Shown: piece by piece, positions 21,741 through 33,687 of the stretch
Layout of the letters: every line of letters begins with the position of its first letter
Numbering within the stretch: position 1 is the stretch's first letter
Notes under the pieces: generated by a model
What the model was told of the DNA's origin: nothing
The model's database searches: none
What the model saw: the letters and a program-made list of their open reading frames with translations, nothing else
Position numbers and translations under genes: made by a program
Assembly (NCBI GenBank): GCA_023627715.1
Contig: JAMAHW010000135.1
Coordinates: 1-61,356, forward strand
Source of the DNA: Periconia sp. R9002
Lineage: Eukaryota; Ascomycota; Dothideomycetes; Pleosporales; Periconiaceae
DNA: 61,356 bases
Direction: 5' to 3'

Positions 21741-23480
21741 CTACCTCTCCCTCCTTCCCCTTGACTTTCCAGTATCTCGATAGAAATGCCTCAACTCTTC
21801 TTCCTCAACAAGTGATTCTGGTGGCTCGTACGTGCTCGTCACAATGATACTGACGTGTTCTGCATCACTTGCCAAACCCATGAGATACGGCAGTAATTGA
21901 TGCGACAGATCTGCGTCGTCCGGGTCCGGCTCAGCATCACAATCCTCGATACGGTCAATAAGAATGAACACACTGCTGGTTAGCTCTCTGACTAACGCCT
22001 CGAAGATAGTCCATATTCGAGTGAAGGTTGTCGCACGCCGGAAACGTCGGACATTGTAAGTCTTTGGTTGACGGAAAGTAATCTCAGGGTGGCGATCGAG
22101 AAGTTGCGCTACGAGGCGCTTGATCAAAGTTGTCGCAGTGATAGGCTCGTCGGTCACGTCACAGAAAACGTGCAGCAGTGTCAGATCTTGCATCTGTAGC
22201 GCATCGATCAGGTCGATGCTCATCTCTGTGATCCAGGTATCTTGATTGCCGGAGCGACCGCCAATCCATAGCAATTCAAGGCGTCCATATGCAGACCAGT
22301 TGTCGAATGCTTTCAAAACGCCATTTTCGTACCAGTGGTCTTTAGGGGAAAGGTTGAATATCTGCTTGCGGACGAGGGAAAGTTGTTCTTCTGCTGTTGA
22401 AGCTGTGGGGAGGAGCACTTCGGTTAAGGCTAGAGAATGGTTGACGGCATGAAAATTATGCACGGACGAGGACTGGTAAGCTATGTTTTCAATTCGGGCA
22501 TCGAGGAGGGCGAGGCGGGAGCCGAACGCGGCCATGGAGTGGTTTAGGTTGTCGTGTAGGCGGCCAACAACTTGGCCGGTACTTTCGAGGAGTTCTTTCA
22601 TGTCCGCTTGGAGTGCCACCTGAGCAGCATCTTTCAATTCATGAAGCTTCTCGACTTCAGCTTCGATGCGCTGTGTACACTTGTCAAACTTTGTCTCTAC
22701 TGGACGTAGAACTGCATCTCGTAACTGCCGTAAGTGATTGCTGCGGTAGTACACGATGGCCTCGTTCAATAAATTGAGTATCTCCACGTAGATTGATACC
22801 ACCCTGATTTTCATAGCATGAGATGGAACCACTCTGCGATAAAAGTCGACAATCGGTAGTCGAACGCTGAGTTTCTCGATATAAGTCAGAAATGACTCCT
22901 GTGTCTCCTTCCTTTTGAAGACTGTTTTGAATACCAAAAGTAGAACTCCATAGGTCATCCGGTATTCAGGGCTTTGCGGAACCAGAAGCTCGATAATGCT
23001 GGAGGATCGAGTGACAAACTCACTGAAAGTCTCTATGAAGCGACCTGCTTTCTTCATTACAGGGTGTCTCTCTGATGACGGTTCTTGTGCCTCAGTGACC
23101 TGTTGAATCTTCTTCATCAGGACGTCAAATCCACGAGCGCCATGGATGCTCTCGAGCTCTTCGTCTTTGAGATCGAGCGCCTTAAGTCGTGATTTGGTGG
23201 CGCGACAGGCATCATGAGCCGCAGCGTAGAAGCTGTACGGGTGGGTGAATTACAGATACACGAGTCTAGGTTGCTTCATGCCTTACCAGAAGTCTTTCCC
23301 CTCCTCGTACCAAGTACTGTTCGAAAGCTTTTGTGCCTCGGGTCGCATAATGACTTCCAGAGCTTCATCTGTCGTCTTTCGAGCAATACCATTCCCCACC
23401 GACGTTTTCTGAATGGAGTTCTCCTCTTCCACCTCGTCGTTTACTGAACGTGTGCGCGTCGCTATCGACATCGTATCCAT
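21741..23480 (-). CDS. STAND/NACHT-like protein with degenerate P-loop
   Basis: Exons 23480-23287 and 23232-21741 (54-nt intron) give 561 aa. The N-terminal half is helical and resembles the DUF7708-type region found before NACHT modules in fungal NLR-like proteins (VTRSSSIIELLVPQSPEYRM, YGVLLLVFKTVFKRKE), with a coiled region at about 250-330. At 385-400 the expected Walker A is LLWIGGRSGNQDTW: the Gly-Lys-Thr/Ser core is lost. A Walker B-like VFILIDRIEDCD remains at about 485-497. The protein ends soon after, without ankyrin, WD40 or TPR repeats, so it looks like a short pseudo-NTPase. It is divergent from the AAA ATPase at 23998. Role unknown; a sensor, decoy or regulatory subunit is speculation. 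Confidence 0.7.
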
Positions 23481-23997
23481 CGTGTTGTTGGTGGGAAATC
23501 AAGGTTTGGTGCATGGCTCGCAGTCACAGGTCACTACCAAACCTTGCTTTGCCTGATTGGGGGCGTCTGAGTTGGGAGGTGGCAGAGATGTTCAAGTGAT
23601 GCCTGTGATCGGTGGGGGCGACATGATGGGCATGCTGTTATCTCAGCCTTGCACAGCCTAGCAAAATATCCTTGCCATTATGCAGTCATTCTGCATGATT
23701 TTTGCCGTCCAGTGGTCAGCTATGAGCGGGGCGCGGGGCATAGGTGCTCAAGTCAATTACCTGCCTACTTTCAAATCTGATGAAGCCTGTTTTCACGCTC
23801 AAAATATCTAAGTAGTTATTAATCCCAGATCTTCCGTTGTCAACGCTACCGCTAAATCTCTCGGCCGTTCCCATTCTACCTTCGCGCCTCTACCTATTGT
23901 ATCCAAAGTTGGTTGAGTCGCTTACGAAAGAAGCTTGTTCTTCGTTCAAGAAGAGTTCCTCTTCCGTCAAATCTATTCCGAGTAATTGTGTTGGACG
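23481..23997. promoter_or_regulatory. Divergent promoter of STAND-like and AAA genes
   Basis: The two start codons lie 517 bp apart, back to back, so the genes probably share control sequence. No TATA box is obvious. The half nearer the AAA gene is pyrimidine-rich. Confidence 0.4.
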
Positions 23998-26599
23998 ATG
24001 ACGCAACCCAGCACAGACAGCCAGGGTGAAAAAACACCCGTCGCAGAGCCATCGAGCTCGGTGGTCAACACCATGTCGGCAAGAGTTAGCGATAAATCTT
24101 CGCAGACAGATGACATTACAGATACTACCAACAATCCGCCCGAGGATATGGTTACTTCTGTTCCGGAGGCGAACATAGAAGAGAAGAAGGCCAGTGGTGA
24201 AAAGGAAAACAATAATGAAAAGGCTGAAGTGAAAGTGAATTCAGAGTATCCGCCCCCGCCCCCTTCTCTGCCACCACCACCACCACCACCTCCTCCTCCT
24301 CCTCCTCCTCCTCCGCCAGCCCTTCCTCCAACACGCATAGGGCGGCCAAACAAAGATGACAAAAACGATATAATCGATCAAGCTGACTGGCAAACGATGG
24401 TCCCGAAAAAGAAGCTTGAGAGCAAGTTCGTCATAGCCATAGAAGAAGGCGATGACGGTAGAGAACAGATCACTCTTTATTCTCCCTATATTCAAAAAGT
24501 GTTCCGTGCCGTCATCAGGTGCGTATGAGACTAGGAATTGGAGGGAAAAACTCATACCAACGCTAGATGACAGATATTTTCCTGAGGTATATGTCGAGCT
24601 TCGTACCATTAGCTTCAGTCACCCGTATGCGCCATTCTACTACTACATAGATGAGATGCAAGAGTATGTAGACAGAGATGATGACGAAGATGCAAAGAAA
24701 GACGACTGGAACGATTTTCGCAAATTCTTTTACGATGTTTACGTCGGACCCTCTCATGATCGAGTACGAGGAAGCCTAGACGAAGCCAACGTTCGATTTG
24801 ACAATCTTTGGGCGGTTTTCAAACCTGGAGAATTACTATACACTCTGGACGACTTCGATGAACCCCACCTTTTTCTCATCGGTGCCAGCACCTTCCGCGG
24901 TCGTAAGTACGGCGCAAATGACTTGGACAACTTCCTTTCAAGAGGAGGCTCTGCATCTGCTGGTGCATCAGAACGCTTCGTGGTTGATGCATGGACGGTG
25001 ACATGGAAAGGGTCTAGCAAGATCTTTTCTCGGGAAGTGAAGACCTTTGTAATCAATGTTTTTGCTGGGACACGTGCGATATCGTCCTTCAAAGTCTATC
25101 CACTCAGATACTACGACCATGGCGATACTGAGTCGCAACAAGCGCTACTGGAAGAATTAGAGCAAAGGGGTCGTACTTGGGCTAAATTGGTCTCTCAAGA
25201 TCCCGTCTCCAAGCATCATAATGGACCAGCGAGAGAACTCCATCATTCATTTGGTCGCACAACGGTCGAAGAAGAGCGCACAAATGTAGTCCCACAAGTT
25301 TGTCCCAATTTCCTCGGCGGTGTACTGACTATAAGTCTAGCTAAATGAGCGGGTTATCGTGGATCATGACGGTATCGCCATTTTCAAGCGCAACAAAGAT
25401 TTTAGAGTCATGGAAGATTGGTTGGTCCCAATGATGGAAAGGATGAACGCCCTAATCAACGAAGAGCGGAACGTGAAAGGCGGTGGTTACGACAGTGTTC
25501 ACACAGAGTACGATTGGCATCCACCGGAAAAGCCGCTCACACAACTGCAAGCACAATTGTGTCCGTCGTTGATCAATTGCTTCACGCTTGCTACCAACAA
25601 TTGGTATGTAATATCTGTGAAGCATCTGAAAGAAGTAGACTGGGCAACGACTGCTTTTACCCATCTAGTCATGGATAGACAATACAAGGATATGCTTCGT
25701 AGTCTTGTTGAGCAGCATCGCAGCAGCAAAGGCAGGATTGTGACAGATGTCATCAGAGGGAAGGGAAAGGTAACATTCCCCATCTTTAAACGTTTGAAGT
25801 GACTCACAGATGTAGGGTCTTGTAATATTGCTACACGGCCCGCCCGGAGTTGGCAAAACGCTGACTGCTGGTAAGAGAATCTTCGAATATAAGTCCAACT
25901 CGTGAACACACTAACGTGCGCAATCCAGAATCTGTTGCAGAGTACACTCACAAGCCGCTCTACTCGATCAATATCGGTGAACTCACTGCCGAGGATAAGG
26001 TGGCGACGCGCTTGCAAAACGTATTTGTCTCCGCTGCGCGATGGGACGCGGTGTTGCTTCTCGATGAAGCAGACGTAATTCTCGAAAAGCGATCTTTCGA
26101 AGACTTCAAACGTAACGGTATTGTTTCCGTTTTCTTGCGGATGCTGGAATACTATGAAGGCATCTTGTTCCTTACTACGAACCGTCTGAATACAATGGAT
26201 CCGGCGTTCCAATCGCGCATTCACATCGCGATAAAATTCAATCCCTTGGGCAAGAACGCTCGTCGAGCGATATGGAAGGCGTTTGTTGAGCGTCTCGACG
26301 ATACTGAGTCCATTGGCCAGGACGAGCTTCTCGACAACCTCGAAATAATGAGTGAATGGGACCTGAATGGCCGCGAAATCCGCAATGTGTTGACAATTGC
26401 CCAGAGGCTGGCATTGGCAAAAAGAACGAGTGGTGGAGGATTACGATTCCAACATGTAGATCAAGTAGCGGACGAGGCCATGAAATTTCAAGACTATTTC
26501 CTCAAGGCCGCGGACGAGAACAGGGACAACGGGAAAAAGAAGTTCCCGGACAATGGCAGGAAAGCAGTCGGCAGAAGAGAAAGAATGATCGAGGATTAG
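23998..26599 (+). CDS. AAA ATPase with DUF7025-like region
   Basis: Five exons: 23998-24518, 24574-25285, 25341-25769, 25816-25870, 25929-26599; introns 55, 55, 46 and 58 nt. The product is 795 aa. Residues 1-90 are acidic and disordered, then a 16-Pro run. YFPEVYVELRTISFSHPYAPFYYY and FDNLWAVFKPGELLYT mark the DUF7025-type region usual in this fungal family. The tiny fourth exon carries the Walker A GPPGVGKT (562-569); LLLDEAD is Walker B (about 615-621), and FLTTNRLNTMDPAFQSRIH holds sensor and arginine residues. All ATPase motifs are intact. Family members are common in filamentous fungi and mostly uncharacterised. Missing the 55-nt exon would delete the nucleotide-binding loop. Confidence 0.88.
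24271..24317 (+). repeat. CCN trinucleotide tract encoding polyproline
   Basis: A run of CCA then CCT codons encodes most of the uninterrupted proline run of the AAA protein. Such tracts vary in length between strains and can bind profilin, SH3 or WW partners. Confidence 0.8.
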
Positions 26600-27284
26600 C
26601 ATATCAGAGATTGTGCACATTTTAAGAGTCTATCTAGATCGTGAATTGGAGGGTACGGGGAGTCATCGGTTGGCTGGTGGAGACTCACGTGACCATCTGC
26701 AAAATTGATCAATGGATGCCTACCTAGGTAATTGACATGTACTATGAATACATATATCTGTCGTCTGGTTTTCCATGAACCATCCTGCATCAGCAATATT
26801 CAATTGTCGGTTGAGATCCTCATACAGCGCACGTCTTAATTGTGTGCGTTTTAAAATATGTGACACATGCCTATTTACACGCAACATCAATTATTCGTTC
26901 AAAGATAACTTACATCTAGGTGAATGGTTGATACAACTGTAAGTTAGCCAAAGTTTTCTCTTACACATGCATGTAGGTAATGTAACCAACTAATAAACAT
27001 CTAACTATTAAAGTATGTAATGACGTAGCAATTGCTTTATCCCCGCTATGCTAACATCGATCACATTTTTATTCGATGTTATCATCAACGATACTGTCTT
27101 TGCTTATAAATTACCTCAGTGCTAAATGAATGAAACGAGACACACGACGCAATTGCGTCGATATTTATTTGTAAGCTAATAGCACTCAAGCTCGAGACTT
27201 AACACTGAACCCACTACCCATCAACCACTTCTTTTCAACCTTACATTTTGGACCTGCAGTGCAGTATCGCGGCAACACATCACG
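26600..27284. other. Intergenic, AT-leaning, no gene seen
   Basis: Contains short ACATGTA/TACCTA motifs and AT-rich stretches but no coding or RNA structure that I can support. It includes the promoter of the NmrA-like gene. Confidence 0.4.
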
Positions 27285-28286
27285 ATGATAGCCCTCACCA
27301 GCGCAACTGGCAAGCTTGGCTCTGCAGTACTTAACGCTATCCTTGAGAACGGACTCGTCGACCCAAAAGAACTTGTCGTTTGCGTAGGTTTACCATCCCT
27401 CTGGGTTTTCCCCAAAAGCGATATCGCTAACATCTCCTCACTGCAGACATCCTCTAATCCATCCGACAAACGATTTGATGCCCTTCGAGCCAAGAACGTC
27501 ACCATTCGCTACAATAATTTCGATGAGCCTGAGTCACTCGAGAAAGCGTTCACGGGATGCGATAAGCTTTTTCTGGTGTCAACGCCCCGCGTCGCAATGG
27601 ATTACAACGATGCGCCGATGTGGAAAGGCAGAGAAGCTCACCACCGCGCTGCAATCGATGCAGCCGTCAAAGTAGGCACCAAACACATCTACTACACTTC
27701 GCTCGCATTCGGGAACCCCTCCAAATCCGGCGTCATGCGCGCGCATATTCGCACAGAGGCATACTTGAACGAGCTAGCGCAACAAAACAAGGTCAAGTTC
27801 ACAATTATACGCGAAGGATTGTACAATGAGAGTTGGCCGCTCTATTTTGGATATTTCTTTGGTCTGCGGGAGGACAAGCGGAGTGAAGTCATAGTGGCAG
27901 GCGACGGGCCGATATCGTGGACCGCAATAGCCGACATGGCGTTCGGGACAGCGAAAATCGTCACCGCGCCTAGCGAAGATTGGGCGGGCAAGGTCCTGTA
28001 CCTCTCGCAGAACAGGACTTGGACATTGGAAGATGTTTCACGCATGGTTAGCAAAGAGCTAGGTCGAGCTGTAGTCTTGAAAGTGGTGTCGAGGAAGGAG
28101 TATGAAGATTATTACGTGGAGAAACAAGGGATGGAACGGGCAGCCGTCGAGTGGTGGAGCCCTACTTATGATGCTCTGAAAGATGGCGAGTGTGATATCA
28201 AAGATGGCACTTTGGAAAGCATACTCCAGGCGGCGGGGAGACAGCCTAAACCCCTAGATGCCACGATTAAAGAAATGCTCTCCTAA
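27285..28286 (+). CDS. NmrA-like NAD(P)-binding protein
   Basis: Exons 27285-27383 and 27447-28286 (63-nt intron, GTAGGT...CTGCAG) give 312 aa. MIALTSATGKLGSAVLNAIL is an atypical-SDR dinucleotide motif (TxxTGxxG) in which the usual first Gly is Ser. HIYYTSLAFG and TIIREGLYNESW are family-typical, as is the late WTLEDVSRMVSKELG. NmrA-like proteins are redox-sensing regulators or reductases such as quinone reductases; which applies here cannot be told. Removing the intron deletes a poorly conserved insertion and gives the usual spacing between strand beta-1 and beta-2. Cytosolic; no signal peptide. Confidence 0.83.
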   Translation: MIALTSATGKLGSAVLNAILENGLVDPKELVVCVGLPSLWVFPKSDIANISSLQTSSNPSDKRFDALRAKNVTIRYNNFDEPESLEKAFTGCDKLFLVSTPRVAMDYNDAPMWKGREAHHRAAIDAAVKVGTKHIYYTSLAFGNPSKSGVMRAHIRTEAYLNELAQQNKVKFTIIREGLYNESWPLYFGYFFGLREDKRSEVIVAGDGPISWTAIADMAFGTAKIVTAPSEDWAGKVLYLSQNRTWTLEDVSRMVSKELGRAVVLKVVSRKEYEDYYVEKQGMERAAVEWWSPTYDALKDGECDIKDGTLESILQAAGRQPKPLDATIKEMLS

Positions 28287-29686
28287 AAGTCGGCTTCTCC
28301 AGTGGGGCATGATACTGGCGAGTTGTTTTGTGCTTCAGCCTGTGTGGTGTTTCACAAGCCGAAGTTTAGCAACTATGTAGTATCTGGCGGCAATTTTGCG
28401 TCATTGCGATAAGACTCATCTTCCGAATCTCTATCATAGTATTGGCGCATATTTTTGACAGATTTCGGTATCTACCTCGGTTGGGTGTGCGCGATCATGC
28501 CATCACGCAACGATGCATCCTGATTGTTTAGCTCGGTGTGGTAGGCGAATGTTGACTTTTCCTTTATGCATTGAAGCCACATGGCTGGTTATGAAACAGT
28601 GCTGAGTGCCTTCCTGTGTGGGTGTCGCGAGCCACAACACGGGGCTCACACAACTGCTGCGGGAATAGAGGGCGTTGTTCGTCTTGACATGGAACAGTCT
28701 GTGCACACACTCTTCCGAGGTACTTGTTAGGAGGTTAGTTTCAGAAATGTAGATGGGAAAGAAAATTGCTACAAGCAGTGAAGATGGCAACCCTCGGGAA
28801 AGGGTAGTGCTTCTATGTCATGATATTTGTGTGTTTATATCAATTGGTGCAACAGGGTATACGTATCGAGCTTACAGAATTCCACCTTACTAATGATGTG
28901 CATATCAAGAAGACTTGGACTAGCTTTTCGTTATTCATTTAAGCCTGAGGTCATTACCCCGTGGGTCGAATGCTTTCAATTGGGTTTTTACTTGACGTGA
29001 AATTAACATTGCGACGTGCCGATGACACTCCAGACAGGCTTCACAAGCACGCCGACCGATGCTTCAGAAGGGCCTCTCTAGGAGCAGAAGCGCAGCATGA
29101 CTACCTATTCGAATAGCAACAAAAAACAAACTGCCAAGAGACTGATCTACCGGGCCCTTCCTAGTGTAGCCGTTCCGGCGGTGTCACAGGAATGCCAGGT
29201 ATAGAACGCTTTGTGTGAAGATAAACATGGTTTCCATGTAGTGTGATATAAATACCTACAGCTTGAACTGATGTGATCCAATCGCGCAAAACATCTACCT
29301 CGGCCCAACCAGTTCTCTGGATCGATCAGGTTGATGAAACAGCTTTTGACCACCACACAGTTCAATGGTAATTTTTAATCCACACCTACAACCCATTTCT
29401 GGGGGTTTCATCGCGTAAAGAGCTCGGGCAGCAATAAGCTTGGCTTGTCGAGTTTTGTATGGAATTCCAATTTCTCAGGATCGAGGACGGTGGGCCGAGG
29501 AAGGGCGGAACCGGCGGTCGGTCCTCACACACGGAGCCTATGGATGCGGACGAAGATATAAGATACCTCAGTACCACCCCAACCGCTTCTTCAGAGATTC
29601 ACAAGTCCTTGGAGCCGCTCTTTACATCTAACCTCCTTCCTTCCTTGTCTGTTCGTTGACTTTTGATAAGTCCCTTCTTTTTAATC
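28287..29686. other. Intergenic, no gene seen
   Basis: 1.4 kb with only short motif-free frames on both strands. GATATAAG near 29555-29562 may serve as a TATA element for the cutinase, about 125 bp before its ATG. Confidence 0.4.
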
Positions 29687-30434
29687 ATGTTCAACAAAGC
29701 TTTGATCGCACTCGCTCTTACCAGCCTGGCAGCTGGTACCCCAATCGAGAAACGAGCCACTGGTATAACTTCCAAAGAGTTCTCGCAAGGTGGCTGCAGA
29801 GATATCCTCTTTGCTTGGGCACGGGGATCTACCGAAATCGGTAATATGGTAGGTGCTATCCATTTGTTGCTATGCGTTCTTTATACTAACTTGAAATCCA
29901 AAGGGGACCGTTGTTGGCCCGCCCACCTCGGACGGCATCAAAGCAAAATTCGGTGATGCGAAGGTAGCAACAGAAGGGATCGATTATGACGCTGCCTTGG
30001 CTCCGAATGCGCTACCTGGTGGCACCGACGCCAAGTCAAGGGATCTCATGGCATCCACTCTTACGGCTATGGCAACTCAGTGTCCTGATTCTGTCATCGT
30101 CGCAGGCGGTTACTCGCAAGGCGCAGCCGTTAACCACCGAGCAATACAATCCCTTCCCGCCAACGTGCAGAGCCGAATTGCGGGTGTCGTCCTTTACGGC
30201 GATACCCAGAATCTGCAGGACAACAAACAAATCCCAGGATTCCCGCAGGACAAGACTAAGATTATATGTGCTCCGGGCGACGCTGTGTGCGTAGGGACTC
30301 TCACAATTCTCCCTGCCCATTTGAGCTACGGAGCGAATGCTGGCGAGGGTTCCGCGTTCCTTAACCAGAAAATCACAGCTGCGATGGCTGCGAAGGCGAA
30401 GAAGGCCAGGAGGGAGGCTGATGAGCGTTTATAA
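29687..30434 (+). CDS. Cutinase
   Basis: Exons 29687-29848 and 29904-30434 (55-nt intron) give 230 aa, the normal size. A signal peptide (MFNKALIALALTSLAAG) and a KR processing site precede the mature enzyme. CRDILFAWARGSTEIGNM-GTVVGPP surrounds the oxyanion-hole region, GGYSQGAAV holds the nucleophile Ser (125), and CAPGDAVC and LPAHLSYG supply Asp 180 and His 193. Four cysteines fit the two family disulfides. It is secreted and hydrolyses cutin ester bonds in plant cuticle, so the organism probably lives on or in plants. No lesions are seen. Confidence 0.93.
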
Positions 30435-30876
30435 GTCGTCCCGGAGTTCGCTGTAAAGAAGACGAGGTATTCAAGAGGCGTGGAAGCTTAGTCTGTATGG
30501 TCGGCTGGCCCGTTAATTTCACGAGCGCGTTCTAAGCATAGACAATTCTTCATGTATGTAGGTAGTCGTAATATATCCTATTCGAACTACTTGTTCAGCA
30601 ATCACATGGATCACAGAAATCGCCGGCGAGTTGGGACCTGAATGGTAAGGCTACTCCTTTGATATATGCACTAGAATGCAGAGTAGACTGTCTGAATTGT
30701 CTGAGTAGCGCTGTGGCGGTAGACCCAAGAAAGCTCTTGTAAGAGCGTTGATTCTGGCGCATCTCATTCGATCCGCCGCCAAGTCTTCATCGCCATTAGC
30801 AGTTACTAACGTATGTTCCGCACGATACTTCCAAGTTTCCTGGAGTTGGGTCATCTGAAGTACACCTGTCAACCAC
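30435..30876. other. Intergenic, no gene seen
   Basis: 3' flanks of two converging genes (cutinase and Nudix hydrolase). Nothing else is recognisable. Confidence 0.4.
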
Positions 30877-31629
30877 TCAAAGCATCGTCTTCGCAAAGTG
30901 CAATCCCGCGGCCCAGTGCCACAATCTTGCATCCACCATTTTTCCCTCTTCACTATACTTCTGTAGCGTCTCGTACAGCTCATCCAGCGGCACAACCACA
31001 CGCTCGATGAATTCACCATCTTCTAGCACTTGCTCCGGCTCCTTCTCATCCTCTCCCAGGTCCACCTCGACCGTTGCGAGCTGCATATTCGCCGTACTCA
31101 TGCCGGGATCGCTCACAATTGTTGGGCTTACGAAGCTCAGCTTTCCTTTGTAGCCTGTTTCCTCGGTGAGTTCCCTAAGCGCGGCATCGCCTGGCTGCTC
31201 CCTCTCGTCGACCAAGCCCGCGGGAAACTCAACACACACAGCATCTACAGGCGGGCGGTACTGCAAGATGACAATGGTGCTAACAGGCCGTGATGGGTGA
31301 CGTATGACGGTATTGATGGCGACGGCGTCAACGCCAGATTTCCCCCGGGTTTTGCGCGATGCGCTTTCCCAAATGCGCGATTTGCCCGTTTGATCAGACC
31401 AAGTGATCTTTTTGAATTCGATCCATTTGGCTTCGCTAGCGGGGAGAGCATCGATGGAGGTTATTTTGGGCGCAGATGGCATATTGTAGGCGTGTAGACG
31501 AAGGCGCTGATGAGTGTGGAAGGATTGGCTGGAGAAGGGTTCAGGCACGAGGCGGGGGCTGGCGAGTCGAAGTCTGAGAGCGCGTTTGACGAGAGTGAAT
31601 GCTCCTGTACTAGCGGGAGAAGCATTCAT
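30877..31629 (-). CDS. Nudix ADP-ribose/ADP-sugar pyrophosphatase
   Basis: A single open exon. The Nudix box GLVDEREQPGDAALREL then TEETGYKG fits G-x5-E-x7-REUxEExGU exactly. The surroundings (FPAGLVDE, YRPPVDAVCVE, PTIVSDPGMSTANMQLATVEVD) match YSA1/NUDT5-type enzymes that split ADP-ribose into AMP and ribose-5-phosphate. Three in-frame ATGs are possible: 31728, 31629 and 31482. From 31629 the product is 250 aa with an Arg-rich, acid-poor leader (LVKRALRLRLASPRL) that looks like a mitochondrial presequence; from 31482 it is about 201 aa and cytosolic. I chose 31629, but dual starts giving dual location are possible. Confidence 0.82.
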   Translation of the reverse strand: MNASPASTGAFTLVKRALRLRLASPRLVPEPFSSQSFHTHQRLRLHAYNMPSAPKITSIDALPASEAKWIEFKKITWSDQTGKSRIWESASRKTRGKSGVDAVAINTVIRHPSRPVSTIVILQYRPPVDAVCVEFPAGLVDEREQPGDAALRELTEETGYKGKLSFVSPTIVSDPGMSTANMQLATVEVDLGEDEKEPEQVLEDGEFIERVVVPLDELYETLQKYSEEGKMVDARLWHWAAGLHFAKTML

Positions 31630-31992
31630 TGGGGATTTGTGCGGGGTGGAACGGCTGTGGTGAGTTGGCACGGGGCCATGGCATTGGTGTTGTTGTACAC
31701 ATGCATGTAAGATCTGATCAATGGACATCCTGCGTCATCATACCGGTTTAGTGCCATTCGCGAAGTCACGTGTTTAAACCTGAATCAATTGATGCACGTG
31801 TGGATATATGTACATACATATCAAGTATGTGAACACGTTGATATGGATTTCACCATCGCCAATTCACATCTGTGAAATGTAAGTGCAATTTTCGTAATTT
31901 CTCTATCGCTACATGCAGGTATGATCCTTTAGGTAGTTGGGGGTAATACATCCAGTTGACGGCGCCTTTGACCAAACTAAACCACATCTCCA

Positions 31993-33687
31993 TCACACCG
32001 ACTTCTTCTGCAAGGCTGCGTCGTCTTCCTTCTTGAATCTCTTGCGCCACATTCCTGCATAGTTGACCCAACACTGGCGCCACCACGCCGCTAGCCAAGC
32101 CTTGTCCACCCATTCCACAAGAACCTCATCGCTCACGATGTTGTCTGACCACCACATTTCGAAGTTCTTCTCCCGCGGCTCACTTGCCAAGTAGGGAAGC
32201 CCGGTTGTTTCGCAGAAGCGCGTCCAGCGGGCAAGGCAGACAAGTTTGGCAGAGCGAGACATACTGGAATGAGGTGGTCGGAAATGGAAACCTACTGGAG
32301 GCTCACGCGGAAGGTGAACAGCATCAAATGGTGCGAGATCAATGCGTGCATGAAGCTCCAGGACTGGAAGTTTTGTATTCGAGATCATCTTGGACGGTGG
32401 TGGTGTCGAAGGCGGCGAGGGCGGTCTGCTGGCCAGATCTTCTTCCGTAACATCATCCGGCGTTTTTGGCGTAGATGGCTGGATGAGGACTATACGAGGG
32501 GCAGTGAAATGCACAGTCTGATTCGCATCAATTTCGGGTATGGCTTTCGTAAGAAGCTCGCGTCGGCGATGCTCCTCCACTTCCTTCAGGTGCATCTTTC
32601 GTTTACCGTAGTACTCGGTCGTGACATGAGGGAAAAGAGAAAATGTCTTGAGGCGAATGGCATTTCGCGTCTCCCTGTACCATTGCTCCAACGGGATATC
32701 GTTGTCCGAAATTGAATAGCTTGGGAATCTTTGAGGGAGCCATTCGAGGATGAAATGAAGCCAAGGGGCAGATCGATCCTTGTGGTACTCAATGTACCTT
32801 TCATCCTCTAGGCGCTGCTTAAAATGCTTCGGATGAAAGCACCAAGCCGATGCAAAGTATTCGTAGACTGCCATACCGTAAGGGACTGGTATGAGCAAAA
32901 GGAGGCACAATGTGATATGATGAAAGGTTCACTTACGCTCTTCCTTAGAAGTGCAACCACCCCAGAGGAACCTCCAATCTAATCCCAGGATAGCCAGAAC
33001 ATCCTTTGGTTCTTTGCTCACCAATATCATACTGCCTGGGCTGTTTGTATCTTCCATCTCTTCGACTCTGATATGTATACCCTCGGGATTGATAGTAAAC
33101 CCCAACGGCTTCATCTAAGCGGTTGGTGGCGTTGATGGTCAGTAAAAGCTCCGAGTTGGAATATTTCAATATGTAATCGTATCCTCCAAAATACCACACA
33201 ACATGATTTCCAGTCTTGAATTCCTATGCAGAATACAACTTACCAAAGACGCCAATATCTTGATACCACTCGCGTAGTTTAGGCAAAACCGCGACCATTC
33301 AAAATCCTGTTGGCCGGGTACCTCGCAAACTTTGATGTCGATCTGAATCCACAGCTGATCGCTATTGCCCTCTCCCTCCCCTACAGGGACAGCAAAATAC
33401 ATAATAGAGGGGTCATGAAAGCCACGCCTTCCATGGGGAGTGCTCAAAGCGTCTTTAGTCGCAGACACCATGGCAGGCCAGTCGACTGAAGAACCAGACG
33501 GCTTGAGGGTGAAACCGCTGACAAGGAAGTCGATGTCTCCGAAGTCGGGCTTCTCTGGCATCTCAGTCGGTACGGCGACATGAAGGAAGAGTTCCTCGAG
33601 GATAGGTGTGATTTTCGCTCGTGTTTTCCAGTAAAGGTCTGGCGAAATTCGAGGACAGTAAAGACTCCGGAAAGCACGTCCACCCAT
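31993..33687 (-). CDS. Hypothetical protein, nucleotidyltransferase-like fold
   Basis: Exons 33687-33244, 33114-32937 and 32867-31993; introns 129 and 69 nt. The product is 498 aa. Near residue 45 is FGDIDFLVSG, a G-D-x-D pattern like the metal-binding strand of nucleotidyltransferases, and later FEWSRFCLNYASG, LMKPLGFTINPEGIHIRV, SKEPKDVLAILGLDW and KEELYEYFASAWCF. I recognise this as a conserved fungal family of unknown function; catalytic activity is not shown. The C-terminal part has a Pro-rich acidic stretch and an aromatic-rich WVDKAWLAAWWRQCWVNY helix. Both splices are supported by restored motif continuity. The first intron is longer than usual here. Confidence 0.7.

Noticed and set aside
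6199..28286. A full secondary-metabolite gene cluster
   Set aside because: Tailoring-type enzymes and regulators are present, but no PKS, NRPS, terpene synthase or prenyltransferase motif can be read anywhere in the window.
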